Shown: one piece after another, positions 1 to 6,792 of the stretch | Numbering within the stretch: position 1 is the stretch's first letter | Layout: the number at the start of each line of letters is the position of its first letter | Made by a program: the position numbers and the translations under genes | Assembly (NCBI GenBank): GCA_025964935.1 | Contig: JAOPXW010000320.1 | Location: 1-8,220 of the forward strand | Origin: Friedmanniella sp. | GTDB taxonomy: Bacteria > Actinomycetota > Actinomycetes > Propionibacteriales > Propionibacteriaceae | Length of the DNA: 8,220 nt | Reading direction: 5' to 3' | Notes under the pieces: model-generated | Told to the model about the DNA's origin: nothing | Databases searched by the model: none | Seen by the model: only the letters and a program-made list of their open reading frames with translations

Positions 1-1140
1 GGGATCGGGGTCAAGGTCCAGTCGATCGTGCCGGACGCCGAGAAGGCGCCCGCACTGGCGACCGTGGCCGGCTTCGGCGCGCTCTTCGCCGTGATCGGGA
101 ACGTCCTGTTCGGCCGGCTCTCCGACCGGACCACCTCGCGCTGGGGACGTCGCCGGCCCTGGATCGTGGCCGGCACCATCGTCATGACCATCGCCTTCCT
201 GGTGATGGCCACCGGCACCAGCGTGCCGGTCGTCACCGCGGGCTGGTGCCTGGCGCAGCTGGGCGCGAACGCCACCCTGGCTCCCTTCATCGCGACCATC
301 TCCGACCAGGTGCCGAAGTTCCAGCGCGGCAGCGTCTCCGCCCTGCTGGGTATCGCGCAGAACGTCGGGATCCTGGGCGGGGCCTACCTCGCCCAGCTGT
401 TCGCGAAGCAGCTGGTGATCCTGTTCGTCGGGCCCTCGATCCTGGCCATCGGCGCGATGATCCTGTTCGCCTTCATCCTTCCCGACCAGCGGCTGAGGGT
501 GAAGCCGCCGGCCATGACCGCCGCGGAATGGATCAGCACCCTCTGGCTGAACCCGGTCAAGCACAGCGACTTCGCGCTGGCCTGGTGGTCGCGCTTCCTG
601 ATCACGCTGGCCACCTTCATGTTCACCACCTTCCGGCTGTTCTACCTGCAGGACAGGCTGGGCCTGCCCGAGGACAAGGCGCCCGCCGCGGTGTCCCTGG
701 GCGTGCTGATCTACACCATCGCCCTCGTCGTCACGGGATGGGTCGCCGGCAAGATCTCCGACAGGACCGGCAAGCGCAAGTTCCTCGTCGCCGGGTCGAC
801 CCTGCTGTTCGGCGTCGGGATCGTCATGCTGGCCCACGTCTCGACCCTGACCGGGTTCTACGTGGTGGAGGCCGTGCTCGGTGTGGCGTACGGGATCTAC
901 GTCGGGGTCGACCTCGCCCTGGTCATCGACGTGCTGCCCAACCCCGACGACTCCGGCAAGGACCTCGGTGTGTTCAACATGGCCAACGCCCTGCCGCAGA
1001 CCGTCGCCCCCCTGATCGGCGCCGCTCTGCTCGGGATCGTCAGCGCCACCAACCAGAACTACGACGTGATGCTCTACGCAGCCGGAGCGGCGGCCCTGAT
1101 CGGGGCCGTCATCGTGCTCCCGATCAAGAAGGTCCGATGA
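1..1140 (+). CDS. MFS sugar-type transporter, 5' end cut by window (partial)
   Basis: Cytoplasmic-membrane transporter of the major facilitator superfamily, probably importing a sugar or glycoside. The frame is open from base 1, so the true start lies upstream; 379 residues are visible, against roughly 430-480 for a full protein, so about one or two N-terminal helices are missing. Two MFS motif-A loops are visible, as expected of duplicated six-helix halves: GRLSDRTTSRWGRRRPW near positions 112-163 and GKISDRTGKRK near 748-780. The RLSDRTxSRxGRRRP form resembles glycoside/sucrose-type (GPH/SLC45-like) carriers. Hydrophobic segments alternate with short charged loops to the C-terminus (IGAVIVLPIKKVR). 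The stop overlaps the start of a GH3 glycosidase (ATGA), so the two are co-translated, which supports a glycoside substrate. The substrate itself cannot be read from the sequence. Family assignment is firm; substrate is inference. Confidence 0.88.
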   Translation, partial: GIGVKVQSIVPDAEKAPALATVAGFGALFAVIGNVLFGRLSDRTTSRWGRRRPWIVAGTIVMTIAFLVMATGTSVPVVTAGWCLAQLGANATLAPFIATISDQVPKFQRGSVSALLGIAQNVGILGGAYLAQLFAKQLVILFVGPSILAIGAMILFAFILPDQRLRVKPPAMTAAEWISTLWLNPVKHSDFALAWWSRFLITLATFMFTTFRLFYLQDRLGLPEDKAPAAVSLGVLIYTIALVVTGWVAGKISDRTGKRKFLVAGSTLLFGVGIVMLAHVSTLTGFYVVEAVLGVAYGIYVGVDLALVIDVLPNPDDSGKDLGVFNMANALPQTVAPLIGAALLGIVSATNQNYDVMLYAAGAAALIGAVIVLPIKKVR

Positions 1141-3458
1141 GCACCACGGTGGACCGGGCCGCCGCTCCCGACACCGGCGCCGGCCTGGACGTCGAGACCC
1201 TGCTGACCGAGCTGACCCTGGCCGAGAAGGCGTCGCTGACCAGCGGCTCCGGTTTCTGGTACACGACCCCCGTCGCCCGGCTCCAGATCCCGAAGATCAT
1301 GGTGTCCGACGGGCCGCACGGGCTCCGGGCCCAGCCCGGGGACGCCGACCACCTGGGGCTCAGCGGGTCGCTGCCGGCGACCTGCTTCCCGACGGCCTCG
1401 GCGGTCGCCTCCGCCTGGGACCCGGAGCTGCTGGGTCGCATCGGCCGGGCGCTGGCCCAGGAGGCCCGGGCGTGCAACCTGTCGGTCATCCTCGGCCCGG
1501 GGATCAACATCAAGCGCTCGCCGCTGTGCGGGCGCAACTTCGAGTACTTCTCCGAGGACCCGTTCCTCACCGGGGAGCTGGCCGTCGGTCTGGTGGACGG
1601 CATCCAGTCCCGTGGCGTCGGGACCTCGCTGAAGCACTACGCGGCCAACAACCAGGAGTCCGACCGGCTCCGGGTCGACGCCCAGGTGGACGAGCGCAGC
1701 CTGCGCGAGATCTACCTGCCGGCGTTCGAGCGGGTCGTCACCGCCTCGCAGCCGTGGACGGTGATGTGCGCGTACAACAAGGTCAACGGCCTGTCGGCCT
1801 CGGAGAACCTGTGGCTGCTGACCACGGTCCTGCGGGAGGAGATGGGGTTCGCCGGACTCGTCGTCTCCGACTGGGGCGCGGTCTACCACCGGGTCCCGGC
1901 GCTGCTGGCCGGGCTCGACCTGGAGATGCCGCCGGCCCTGCCGGCCAGTCCCGACGCAGTCGTGGCGGCCGTCGAGTCCGGTGAGGTCCCGATCCAGGAG
2001 CTCGACGCCCGCGTCCGCACGGTGCTCGAGCTGGTCTCCCGGGGCATGCACGTGCTCGAGCTGGACGAGTCGTTCGACCCCGACGCCCACCACGCGCTGG
2101 CCCGGGAGGCCGCCGCCGCCTCGGTGGTGCTGCTGAAGAACGAGGGTCTGCTGCCGCTCAGGGCCGGCGCCTCGCTCGCCGTGATCGGCGAGCTGGCCCG
2201 GACCCCCCGGTTCCAGGGCGCCGGGTCGTCCCAGGTCAACCCGACCCGGGTCGACGTGATGCTCGACGAGCTCCGGGCCGCGTACTCCGACGTCGAGTTC
2301 GCGGCGGGCTACGGGCTCGACGGCACCACCGACGACGAGTCGCTCCGCGCCGAGGCCGAGCAGGTCGCGGCTCGGGCCGGCACGGTCGTGGTGGTGCTCG
2401 GGTTGCCCGCGGCGGACGAGTCGGAGGGGTTCGACCGGACCCACCTGGACCTGCCCGCCAACCAGCTGGAGCTGCTCCGGTCCGTGGCCGCGACCGGGGC
2501 CCAGGTGGTCGTCGTGCTGTGCAACGGCTCCACCGTCGTGCTGGGGGACGTGGTCCCGCACGCCGGCGCGGTCGTCGAGGCGTGGCTCGGTGGCCAGGCC
2601 GCCGGTGGCGCGGTCGTCGACGTGCTGACCGGGGTGGTCAACCCGTCCGGCAAGCTCGCCGAGACGGTCCCGCACCGTCTGGAGGACAACTCGTCCTACC
2701 TGAACTTCCCCGGGGACTCCCAGGTGGTCCGGTACGGCGAGGGGCTGTTCGTCGGCTACCGGGGCTACGACCGGTCCCACACCGACGTCGCCTACCCGTT
2801 CGGGTTCGGGCTCTCCTACACCAGCTTCGCGCTGGGGGACCTGAGCGTCGCGACCTCCGGGTCCGCCGCCGACGGCACGCTCGCCGCCGTCGTCAGCCTG
2901 AGCGTCACCAACACCGGCCCGGTGGAGGGTGCGGAGGTGGTGCAGGTCTACGTCGAGGACCCCGAGTCCAGCGTGGCCCGTCCGGTTCGTGAGCTCAAGG
3001 GCTTCGCGAAAGTCCGGCTGGCCGCCGGGGAGACCCGTACGGTGTCGATCGACCTCGACCAGCGGGCGTTCTCGTTCTGGTCGGTGGCCAACCGCCGCTG
3101 GGCGGTCGAGGCCGGCGAGTTCGTGGTGGCGGTCGGGACGAGCTCGCGGGACCTGCCGCTCCGCCAGACGCTTCCGGTGGAGGCGCCGAGCCTGGCCCGG
3201 CCCCTCACCCGCGACTCCACCCTGCACGAGTGGATGGCCGACCCGCACGGTCGGGAGCTGGTCTCCCGGGAGGTCGCGGCCGGTCAGCCGGGCAGCGTCC
3301 TGGAGCCCGACCTCCTCAGCGTGATCGGCACCATGCCGATGAGTACGCTGGCCAACTTCGGTGGCATGAGCCTCGACCAGGCCGCTCTCGACCGGGTCGC
3401 CCACGAGTGGCAGCTAGCAGCCCAGAACCCTTCCAACCAGACAGGAACCGCATCATGA
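1137..3458 (+). CDS. Glycoside hydrolase family 3 beta-glycosidase (beta-glucosidase-like), cytoplasmic
   Basis: Retaining exo-glycosidase of 773 residues that removes non-reducing-end sugars, most likely beta-glucose. The N-terminal TIM barrel (about residues 20-290) carries substrate-binding D58 in VSDGPHG, the GPGINIKRSPLCGRNFEYFSEDP signature split over about 120-145, K166-H167 in LKHYAANNQE, and the predicted nucleophile D245 in VVSDWGA. The alpha/beta sandwich (about 340-575) carries ESEGFDR with E430 as likely acid/base; PFGFGLSYTSF follows. A fibronectin-III-like domain (about 580-680) contains VVQVYVEDP and ELKGF. A further ~90-residue tail follows. No signal peptide is visible, so it should act inside the cell on imported substrate. 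I chose the ATG inside the ATGA overlap with the transporter stop, with GAAGG just upstream; the same open frame runs back into the transporter gene, but that part is a shadow with low-complexity Arg/Gly/Pro. GH3 also includes xylosidases and other specificities, so the exact sugar is open. Confidence 0.95.
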   Translation: MSTTVDRAAAPDTGAGLDVETLLTELTLAEKASLTSGSGFWYTTPVARLQIPKIMVSDGPHGLRAQPGDADHLGLSGSLPATCFPTASAVASAWDPELLGRIGRALAQEARACNLSVILGPGINIKRSPLCGRNFEYFSEDPFLTGELAVGLVDGIQSRGVGTSLKHYAANNQESDRLRVDAQVDERSLREIYLPAFERVVTASQPWTVMCAYNKVNGLSASENLWLLTTVLREEMGFAGLVVSDWGAVYHRVPALLAGLDLEMPPALPASPDAVVAAVESGEVPIQELDARVRTVLELVSRGMHVLELDESFDPDAHHALAREAAAASVVLLKNEGLLPLRAGASLAVIGELARTPRFQGAGSSQVNPTRVDVMLDELRAAYSDVEFAAGYGLDGTTDDESLRAEAEQVAARAGTVVVVLGLPAADESEGFDRTHLDLPANQLELLRSVAATGAQVVVVLCNGSTVVLGDVVPHAGAVVEAWLGGQAAGGAVVDVLTGVVNPSGKLAETVPHRLEDNSSYLNFPGDSQVVRYGEGLFVGYRGYDRSHTDVAYPFGFGLSYTSFALGDLSVATSGSAADGTLAAVVSLSVTNTGPVEGAEVVQVYVEDPESSVARPVRELKGFAKVRLAAGETRTVSIDLDQRAFSFWSVANRRWAVEAGEFVVAVGTSSRDLPLRQTLPVEAPSLARPLTRDSTLHEWMADPHGRELVSREVAAGQPGSVLEPDLLSVIGTMPMSTLANFGGMSLDQAALDRVAHEWQLAAQNPSNQTGTAS

Positions 3459-3817
3459 GCATCTGTGTCGCCGTGACCGACAACAAGGAGGGCCAGGCCG
3501 CTCTCGAGGCGGCCGCCTCGGAGGCGCTCCAGCTGAACGCCCGGCTGGTGGCGGTCAACCTCACCGGGTCCGACCTGGACACCTCCGCCCTCACCCCCGC
3601 CCTGACCTTCGACGTCGTCGTCCCGGACGCCCGCTCCGGGCAGGACGAGGTCGAGCAGGTGCTGCAGGTCATCCAGGACCACGCCGACGTCACCCGTCTG
3701 GTGGTGGGGGTGCGCCGCCGCTCCCCGGTCGGCAAGGTCGTCCTCGGCAGCATCGCCCAGCGCCTCATCCTCGAGGCGACGGTGCCGGTGCTGTCGGTCA
3801 AGACCACCGACGCCTGA
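3455..3817 (+). CDS. Universal stress protein (UspA family), small
   Basis: 120-residue single-domain Usp protein, cytoplasmic, of the alpha/beta nucleotide-binding fold. It opens with strand SICVAVTDN, followed by helix and LVAVNL, and ends with the typical C-terminal block: LVVGVRRRSPVGKVVLGS (residues 82-99), then helix and VPVLSVK. The ATP-binding consensus is G-2x-G-9x-G-S/T; here G85, G98 and S99 are present but the second Gly is Arg (R88), so ATP binding is uncertain. At 120 residues it is slightly shorter than the usual 140-150. Start: ATG overlapping the GH3 stop (ATGA), with AGGAA at 3443-3447 and a 7-nt spacer; the open frame further upstream is a shadow of GH3. Translational coupling suggests it is made in step with the glycosidase, perhaps as an energy or stress sensor of the sugar operon. 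That role is inference. Confidence 0.85.
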   Translation: MSICVAVTDNKEGQAALEAAASEALQLNARLVAVNLTGSDLDTSALTPALTFDVVVPDARSGQDEVEQVLQVIQDHADVTRLVVGVRRRSPVGKVVLGSIAQRLILEATVPVLSVKTTDA

Positions 3818-3829
3818 GTCGTGGTCACG

Positions 3830-3865
3830 CCCGCAGAGGGGGCCGTCGCCGGCCCTCTCTGCGGG
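3830..3865 (+). terminator. GC-rich hairpin terminator of the MFS-GH3-USP operon
   Basis: The arms CCCGCAGAGGGGGCC (3830-3844) and GGCCCTCTCTGCGGG (3851-3865) pair over 15 positions with a single G-T wobble and a 6-nt loop. It lies 12 nt after the USP stop. No U-tract follows, which is common in high-GC actinobacteria. Confidence 0.75.
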
Positions 3866-3898
3866 CTCTCGCGTGGGTGGCCGGGGCGCTCGGGTCGA

Positions 3899-3910
3899 TA
3901 GGCTGGGGCC
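3899..3910 (+). promoter_or_regulatory. -10 element of pyrE, probably leaderless
   Basis: TAGGCT at 3899-3904 fits the actinobacterial TANNNT -10 consensus. Only 6 nt separate it from the ATG at 3911, so transcription would start at or next to the start codon. No -35 box of clear quality is seen. Confidence 0.55.
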
Positions 3911-4483
3911 ATGAGCACCGGCCCGACCGCGACCACCCCGTCCGCCGACACCGCCACCCTGGCCGAGCGGATCACCGACCTCGCCGTGGTGCACGGTGAG
4001 GTGACCCTGTCCTCGGGCCGGACGGCGGACTACTACGTCGACCTGCGCAGGGTCACCCTGGACGGGGCCACCGCTCCGGTGATCGGTCGCGTGATGCGGA
4101 CGCTGGTGGCCGACTGGGACTTCGACGCGGTCGGCGGGCTGACGCTGGGTGCGGACCCGGTGGCCGCGGCCATGCTGCACGCGGCGGCGGCCGACGGCGT
4201 ACGGCTGGACGCCTTCGTGGTCCGCAAGGAGGGCAAGGCGCACGGGCTGCAGCGGCGGATCGAGGGACCCTCGGTGGAGGGGCGTCGGGTCCTGGCCGTG
4301 GAGGACACCAGTACCACCGGCGGGTCGGTGCTGACCGCGGTCGAGGCGCTGCGCGAGGCCGGGGCCGAGGTGGTCGGCGTGGCGGTGATCGTGGACCGGG
4401 GGACCGGGGCCAAGGAGCGCGTCGAGGAGGCCGGCGTGCCCTACCGTTTCGCCCTGTCCACCGCGGATCTCGGCCTGGCCTGA
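3911..4483 (+). CDS. pyrE: Orotate phosphoribosyltransferase
   Basis: Cytosolic enzyme converting orotate and PRPP to orotidine 5'-phosphate in de novo pyrimidine synthesis. It has 190 residues, against about 180 for the mycobacterial enzyme, which I recall as very similar in sequence. Signatures: LSSGRxADYYVDLRR (residues 33-47), GGLTLGADPVA (75-85), the catalytic-loop block VVRKEGKAHG (103-112), and the 13-residue PRPP motif VLAVEDTSTTGGS (127-139) with its acidic pair E131-D132. The N-terminal ~15 residues are Thr/Pro/Ala-rich and beyond the conserved core. Start: ATG at 3911, with no good Shine-Dalgarno but a -10 element 6 nt upstream, which fits leaderless initiation. It stands alone between two hairpins, not with other pyr genes. 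Function is confident. Confidence 0.97.
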   Translation: MSTGPTATTPSADTATLAERITDLAVVHGEVTLSSGRTADYYVDLRRVTLDGATAPVIGRVMRTLVADWDFDAVGGLTLGADPVAAAMLHAAAADGVRLDAFVVRKEGKAHGLQRRIEGPSVEGRRVLAVEDTSTTGGSVLTAVEALREAGAEVVGVAVIVDRGTGAKERVEEAGVPYRFALSTADLGLA

Positions 4484-4492
4484 GCGCAGGCG

Positions 4493-4515
4493 GCGTCCGG
4501 GCGGACCCGGCACGC
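4493..4515 (+). terminator. Hairpin after pyrE
   Basis: GCGT-CCGGG (4493-4501) pairs with CCCGG-ACGC (4506-4510 and 4512-4515) around a CGGA loop, with C4511 bulged. It begins 10 nt after the pyrE stop and has no U-tract. It sits directly upstream of the candidate lemA -10 element. Confidence 0.5.
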
Positions 4516-4517
4516 AC

Positions 4518-4523
4518 TAGCCT
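4518..4523 (+). promoter_or_regulatory. Candidate -10 element of the lemA-family gene
   Basis: TAGCCT fits TANNNT. A start near 4530 would give a leader of about 35 nt that contains the ribosome binding site AAGGAG at 4554-4559, 6 nt before the ATG. No convincing -35 box is seen. Confidence 0.4.
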
Positions 4524-4565
4524 GAGGGAGCCGTCCCGGTCCTGACCGATCCGAAGGAGAGCCCC

Positions 4566-5375
4566 ATGGGTTCCGCCGTCATCCTCATCATCATCCTGCT
4601 GGTGGTCGTCATCATCGTGGCCCTGGTCGCGGTGGGCTCCTACAACGGCTTCGTGAAGTCGCGGAACATGATCCAGGAGTCGTGGCGTCAGATCGACGTC
4701 GAGCTGAACCGGCGCTACGAGCTGCTGCCCAACCTGGTCGAGACCGTTCGCGCGTACGCCGCCCACGAGCGCAACACCCTCGAGGACATCACCCGGCTGC
4801 GCAGCCAGGCCCAGCAGATCTCGGCCGCCGACGGAGCGCTCCCCAGCCAGCAGCGCTCCGACGTGGAGGAGGCCCTGTCCGGGGCCGTCCGCAGCCTGCT
4901 GGTCAGCGTCGAGGCCTACCCCGACCTGAAGAGCAACGAGAACTTCCTCGAGCTGCAGCGGCAGCTGGCCGAGACCGAGGACCGGATCGCGGCCGGCCGG
5001 CGCTACTACAACGCCAACGTCCGGGTCTACAACACCAAGGTGGAGTCGGTGCCCTCCAACCTGGTCGCCAACGCGTTCCACTTCGAGAAGGCCACCTACT
5101 TCGAGGTCAACGACCCGGCCGTACGTCAGGCCCCGAACGTGAGCTTCGGCGAGATCGCCTACCGGGGGGACACCGCCCAGGAGCCGCAGCCCCAGATCGC
5201 GCCTCCGTCGGCCACCCCGCCGCCCTTCCGGGGCCTGGACGAGCTGCCGGACCCGCAGCAGCAGGACCGGACGCCGCCCGCGGGCCACCAGCCGCCGCAG
5301 TACCAGCAGCCGCCCATCGGGCAGGGCTACCAGCCGCCGGAGTCGGCGCCGCCGAGCGGTCCCCGGGGCTCTTGA
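4566..5375 (+). CDS. LemA family membrane-anchored protein with Pro/Gln-rich C-terminal tail
   Basis: 269 residues. One N-terminal membrane segment (about residues 4-24, an Ile/Val/Leu run) precedes the LemA helical core. Family hallmarks: SYNGFVKSRNMIQESWRQID (25-44), VELNRRYELLPNLVETVRAY (45-64), a middle coiled-coil-like stretch, SVEAYPDLKSNENF (114-127), RRYYNANVRVYNT (145-157) and FHFEKATYFEV (171-181). LemA proteins are helical-bundle proteins attached to the membrane; their molecular role is poorly known. The core normally ends near residue 185-200; here about 69 further residues are rich in Pro, Gln and Gly, look disordered, and may lie outside the core's side or bind partners. Start: ATG with strong AAGGAG six bases upstream. 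Often found near TPM-domain or peptidase genes, but none is adjacent here. The stop is 3 bp from the convergent dedA stop. Confidence 0.92.
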   Translation: MGSAVILIIILLVVVIIVALVAVGSYNGFVKSRNMIQESWRQIDVELNRRYELLPNLVETVRAYAAHERNTLEDITRLRSQAQQISAADGALPSQQRSDVEEALSGAVRSLLVSVEAYPDLKSNENFLELQRQLAETEDRIAAGRRYYNANVRVYNTKVESVPSNLVANAFHFEKATYFEVNDPAVRQAPNVSFGEIAYRGDTAQEPQPQIAPPSATPPPFRGLDELPDPQQQDRTPPAGHQPPQYQQPPIGQGYQPPESAPPSGPRGS

Positions 5376-5378
5376 GGC

Positions 5379-6044
5379 TCAGGCCAGCCGGGCCCGCCGC
5401 CGGGCCAGCAGGAACTCGATCACCATCGGGATGACCGAGACGAAGACGATCAGCAGCAGCACGGCGTCGATGTTGTTCTTGATGAAGCTGACGTTGCCGA
5501 GGAAGTAGCCGAGGGCGGTCACCCCGCAGGCCCAGAGGATGCCGCCGACGGCGGTGTAGCCGATGAAGCGGCGGAAGTCCATCCGGCTGACCCCGGCGAC
5601 CAGGGTGACGAAGGTGCGGACGATCGGGACGAAGCGGGCCATGATCAGCGCCCGGTTGCCGTAGCGGTCGAAGAACTCACGGGTCTTGGTGACGTAGCTC
5701 GGGTTGAAGACCCGACCCATCAGACCGGTGCGCGGGCGGAAGAGCGGGGGGCCGATCTTGCGGCCGATGAAATAGCCGCAGGCGTTGCCCAGCACCGCGG
5801 CGATCGTGAGCACCGCGCAGACGAAGACCATGTGGTGGTCGATGGCCCCGATGGCGGTGAAGAGCCCCACGGTGAACAGCAGCGAGTCACCGGGCAGGAT
5901 GGCGAACAGCCCGCACTCGGCGAACACGACGAAGGCGACCCCCCACAGCGCGTACGGTCCGAAGGCCCGAATCAGGTACTCCGGGTCCATCCACGACGGC
6001 AGCAGCATCGGCGTCAGGGTGAGGGCGTCGAGGAGTGGAGTCAC
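5379..6044 (-). CDS. DedA family membrane protein (VTT domain)
   Basis: Polytopic inner-membrane protein of 221 residues, close to the family norm of 200-220. DedA/VTT proteins are linked to membrane homeostasis, proton-motive-force maintenance and lipid-carrier or lipid scrambling; the substrate here is unknown. Hallmarks: FAECGLFAILPGDSLLF (residues 41-57, with E43 and the PGD of the re-entrant loop), GNACGYFIGRKIGPPLF (86-102), RFVPIVRTFVTLVAGVSRM (137-155, conserved R137, P140, R143 and G151) and a C-terminal hydrophobic pair at about 163-185 and 193-213, then a basic end (ARRRARLA). Start: GTG at 6044-6042 (complement). No Shine-Dalgarno is seen; TAGCGT lies 8 nt upstream, so a leaderless mRNA is likely. 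An in-frame ATG at residue 13 is an alternative but also lacks a ribosome binding site. Divergent from the methyltransferase, convergent with lemA. Confidence 0.93.
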   Translation of the reverse strand: MTPLLDALTLTPMLLPSWMDPEYLIRAFGPYALWGVAFVVFAECGLFAILPGDSLLFTVGLFTAIGAIDHHMVFVCAVLTIAAVLGNACGYFIGRKIGPPLFRPRTGLMGRVFNPSYVTKTREFFDRYGNRALIMARFVPIVRTFVTLVAGVSRMDFRRFIGYTAVGGILWACGVTALGYFLGNVSFIKNNIDAVLLLIVFVSVIPMVIEFLLARRRARLA

Positions 6045-6052
6045 GGGACGAC

Positions 6053-6058
6053 ACGCTA
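6053..6058 (-). promoter_or_regulatory. -10 element of dedA, probably leaderless
   Basis: On the complement strand TAGCGT fits TANNNT and is 8 nt from the GTG start. No ribosome binding site lies between, so transcription probably starts at or within a base or two of the start codon. Confidence 0.45.
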
Positions 6059-6122
6059 CCGGCGAACCCTATGAGTTGGCTGAGCCCGCGCCAGGTCGGA
6101 GCCCGCCCGCACGCCGGGACGG

Positions 6123-6134
6123 TACGGTCCGCGG
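6123..6134 (+). promoter_or_regulatory. -10 element of the TrmH-type methyltransferase gene, probably leaderless
   Basis: TACGGT at 6123-6128 fits TANNNT and is followed by exactly 6 nt (CCGCGG) before the GTG at 6135. No Shine-Dalgarno is present. It lies in the 90-bp divergent region shared with the dedA promoter. Confidence 0.55.
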
Positions 6135-6782
6135 GTGAACATCCGGACCGAGGACGAGATGGCCGGGGCGGCGGAGCACGGGGTGGGACCGCACGCCCAG
6201 CCGTGGCCGAACGACCCCCGACTCGACCCGGAGCTGCTGGCGCAGGGTGACCGGCGCAACGTCGAGGACCGCTTCCGCTACTGGCGGCTGGCCGCGATCG
6301 TGGCCGAGCTCGACCGCTCCCGGCACCCGCTGCGGGTGGCCATCCAGAACTGGGAGCACGACTTCAACATCGGCTCGATGGTGCGGACGGCCAACGCCTT
6401 CAACGTCGCCGGGGTGCACATCGTCGGCCGCCGTCGCTGGAACCGGCGCGGGGCCATGGTCACCGACCGCTACCTGCACGTGCACCACCACCCCGACGAG
6501 GCGGACTTCCTCGGCTGGCTGGCCGAGCACGACTACCGAGCGGTCGGAGTGGACAACCTGCCCGGGTCGGTGCCGCTGGAGCGCACCGAGCTGCCCGAGC
6601 GGGTCTGCCTGGTCTTCGGATCGGAGGGTCCTGGCCTGACCCCCGAGCTGGTCGCCGGCTGTGACCGCCTGGTCGCCATCACCCAGTACGGGTCCACCCG
6701 CTCGATCAACGCCGGGGCGGCGGCGGCCATCGCGATGTACCACTGGGCGCGGCGCTGGGCCGGTCCCCCGGAGCGCCCCTGA
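6135..6782 (+). CDS. SpoU/TrmH-family RNA 2'-O-methyltransferase
   Basis: SAM-dependent SPOUT-class enzyme of 215 residues, expected to methylate a ribose 2'-OH in tRNA or rRNA. The three SpoU motifs are in order: motif 1 NIGSMVRTANAFNV (residues 78-91, catalytic-type N78 and R84), motif 2 LVFGSEGPGLTPEL (159-172, E164) and motif 3 ITQYGSTRSINAGAAAAIAMY (182-202, in parts), which shapes the trefoil knot and binds SAM. Motif 3 reads SINAGAA where the commonest form is SLNVSVA. A stretch of about 65 residues before the fold, with DPRLDPELLAQGDRRNVEDR, is not a recognisable L30e-like domain, so this resembles short TrmH types. Start: GTG at 6135, chosen because TACGGT sits 6 nt upstream (leaderless). 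A similar methyltransferase lies near pyrE in mycobacteria, from memory. The modified nucleotide cannot be told. Confidence 0.92.
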   Translation: MNIRTEDEMAGAAEHGVGPHAQPWPNDPRLDPELLAQGDRRNVEDRFRYWRLAAIVAELDRSRHPLRVAIQNWEHDFNIGSMVRTANAFNVAGVHIVGRRRWNRRGAMVTDRYLHVHHHPDEADFLGWLAEHDYRAVGVDNLPGSVPLERTELPERVCLVFGSEGPGLTPELVAGCDRLVAITQYGSTRSINAGAAAAIAMYHWARRWAGPPERP

Positions 6783-6792
6783 AGGTCGGCAT

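Noticed and set aside
246..1136. Upstream extension of the GH3 frame
   Set aside because: This part lies within the MFS gene and reads as Arg/Pro/Gly-rich nonsense. The ATG at 1137 in the ATGA overlap begins the conserved sequence.
1074..3404. 776-residue open frame on the - strand opposite GH3
   Set aside because: It is a GC-driven shadow: the translation is a low-complexity Gly/Arg/Val/Asp/His mix with no motif, while the + strand has a clear GH3 enzyme.
3230..3454. Upstream extension of the USP frame
   Set aside because: It overlaps the GH3 end and has no Usp-like sequence. The ATG at 3455 has a ribosome binding site and starts the first beta strand of the fold.
3284..4513. Long - strand open frame across the USP and pyrE
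   Set aside because: Composition is Gly/Arg/His-rich without motifs, and it runs antisense to two well-supported genes and a terminator.
4053..5288. 411-residue - strand open frame opposite pyrE and lemA
   Set aside because: Long Arg/Pro runs and no recognisable domain; antisense to pyrE and lemA, both certain.
5785..6138. + strand open frame opposite the dedA start
   Set aside because: No credible start signal or domain; DedA on the other strand shows all family motifs.
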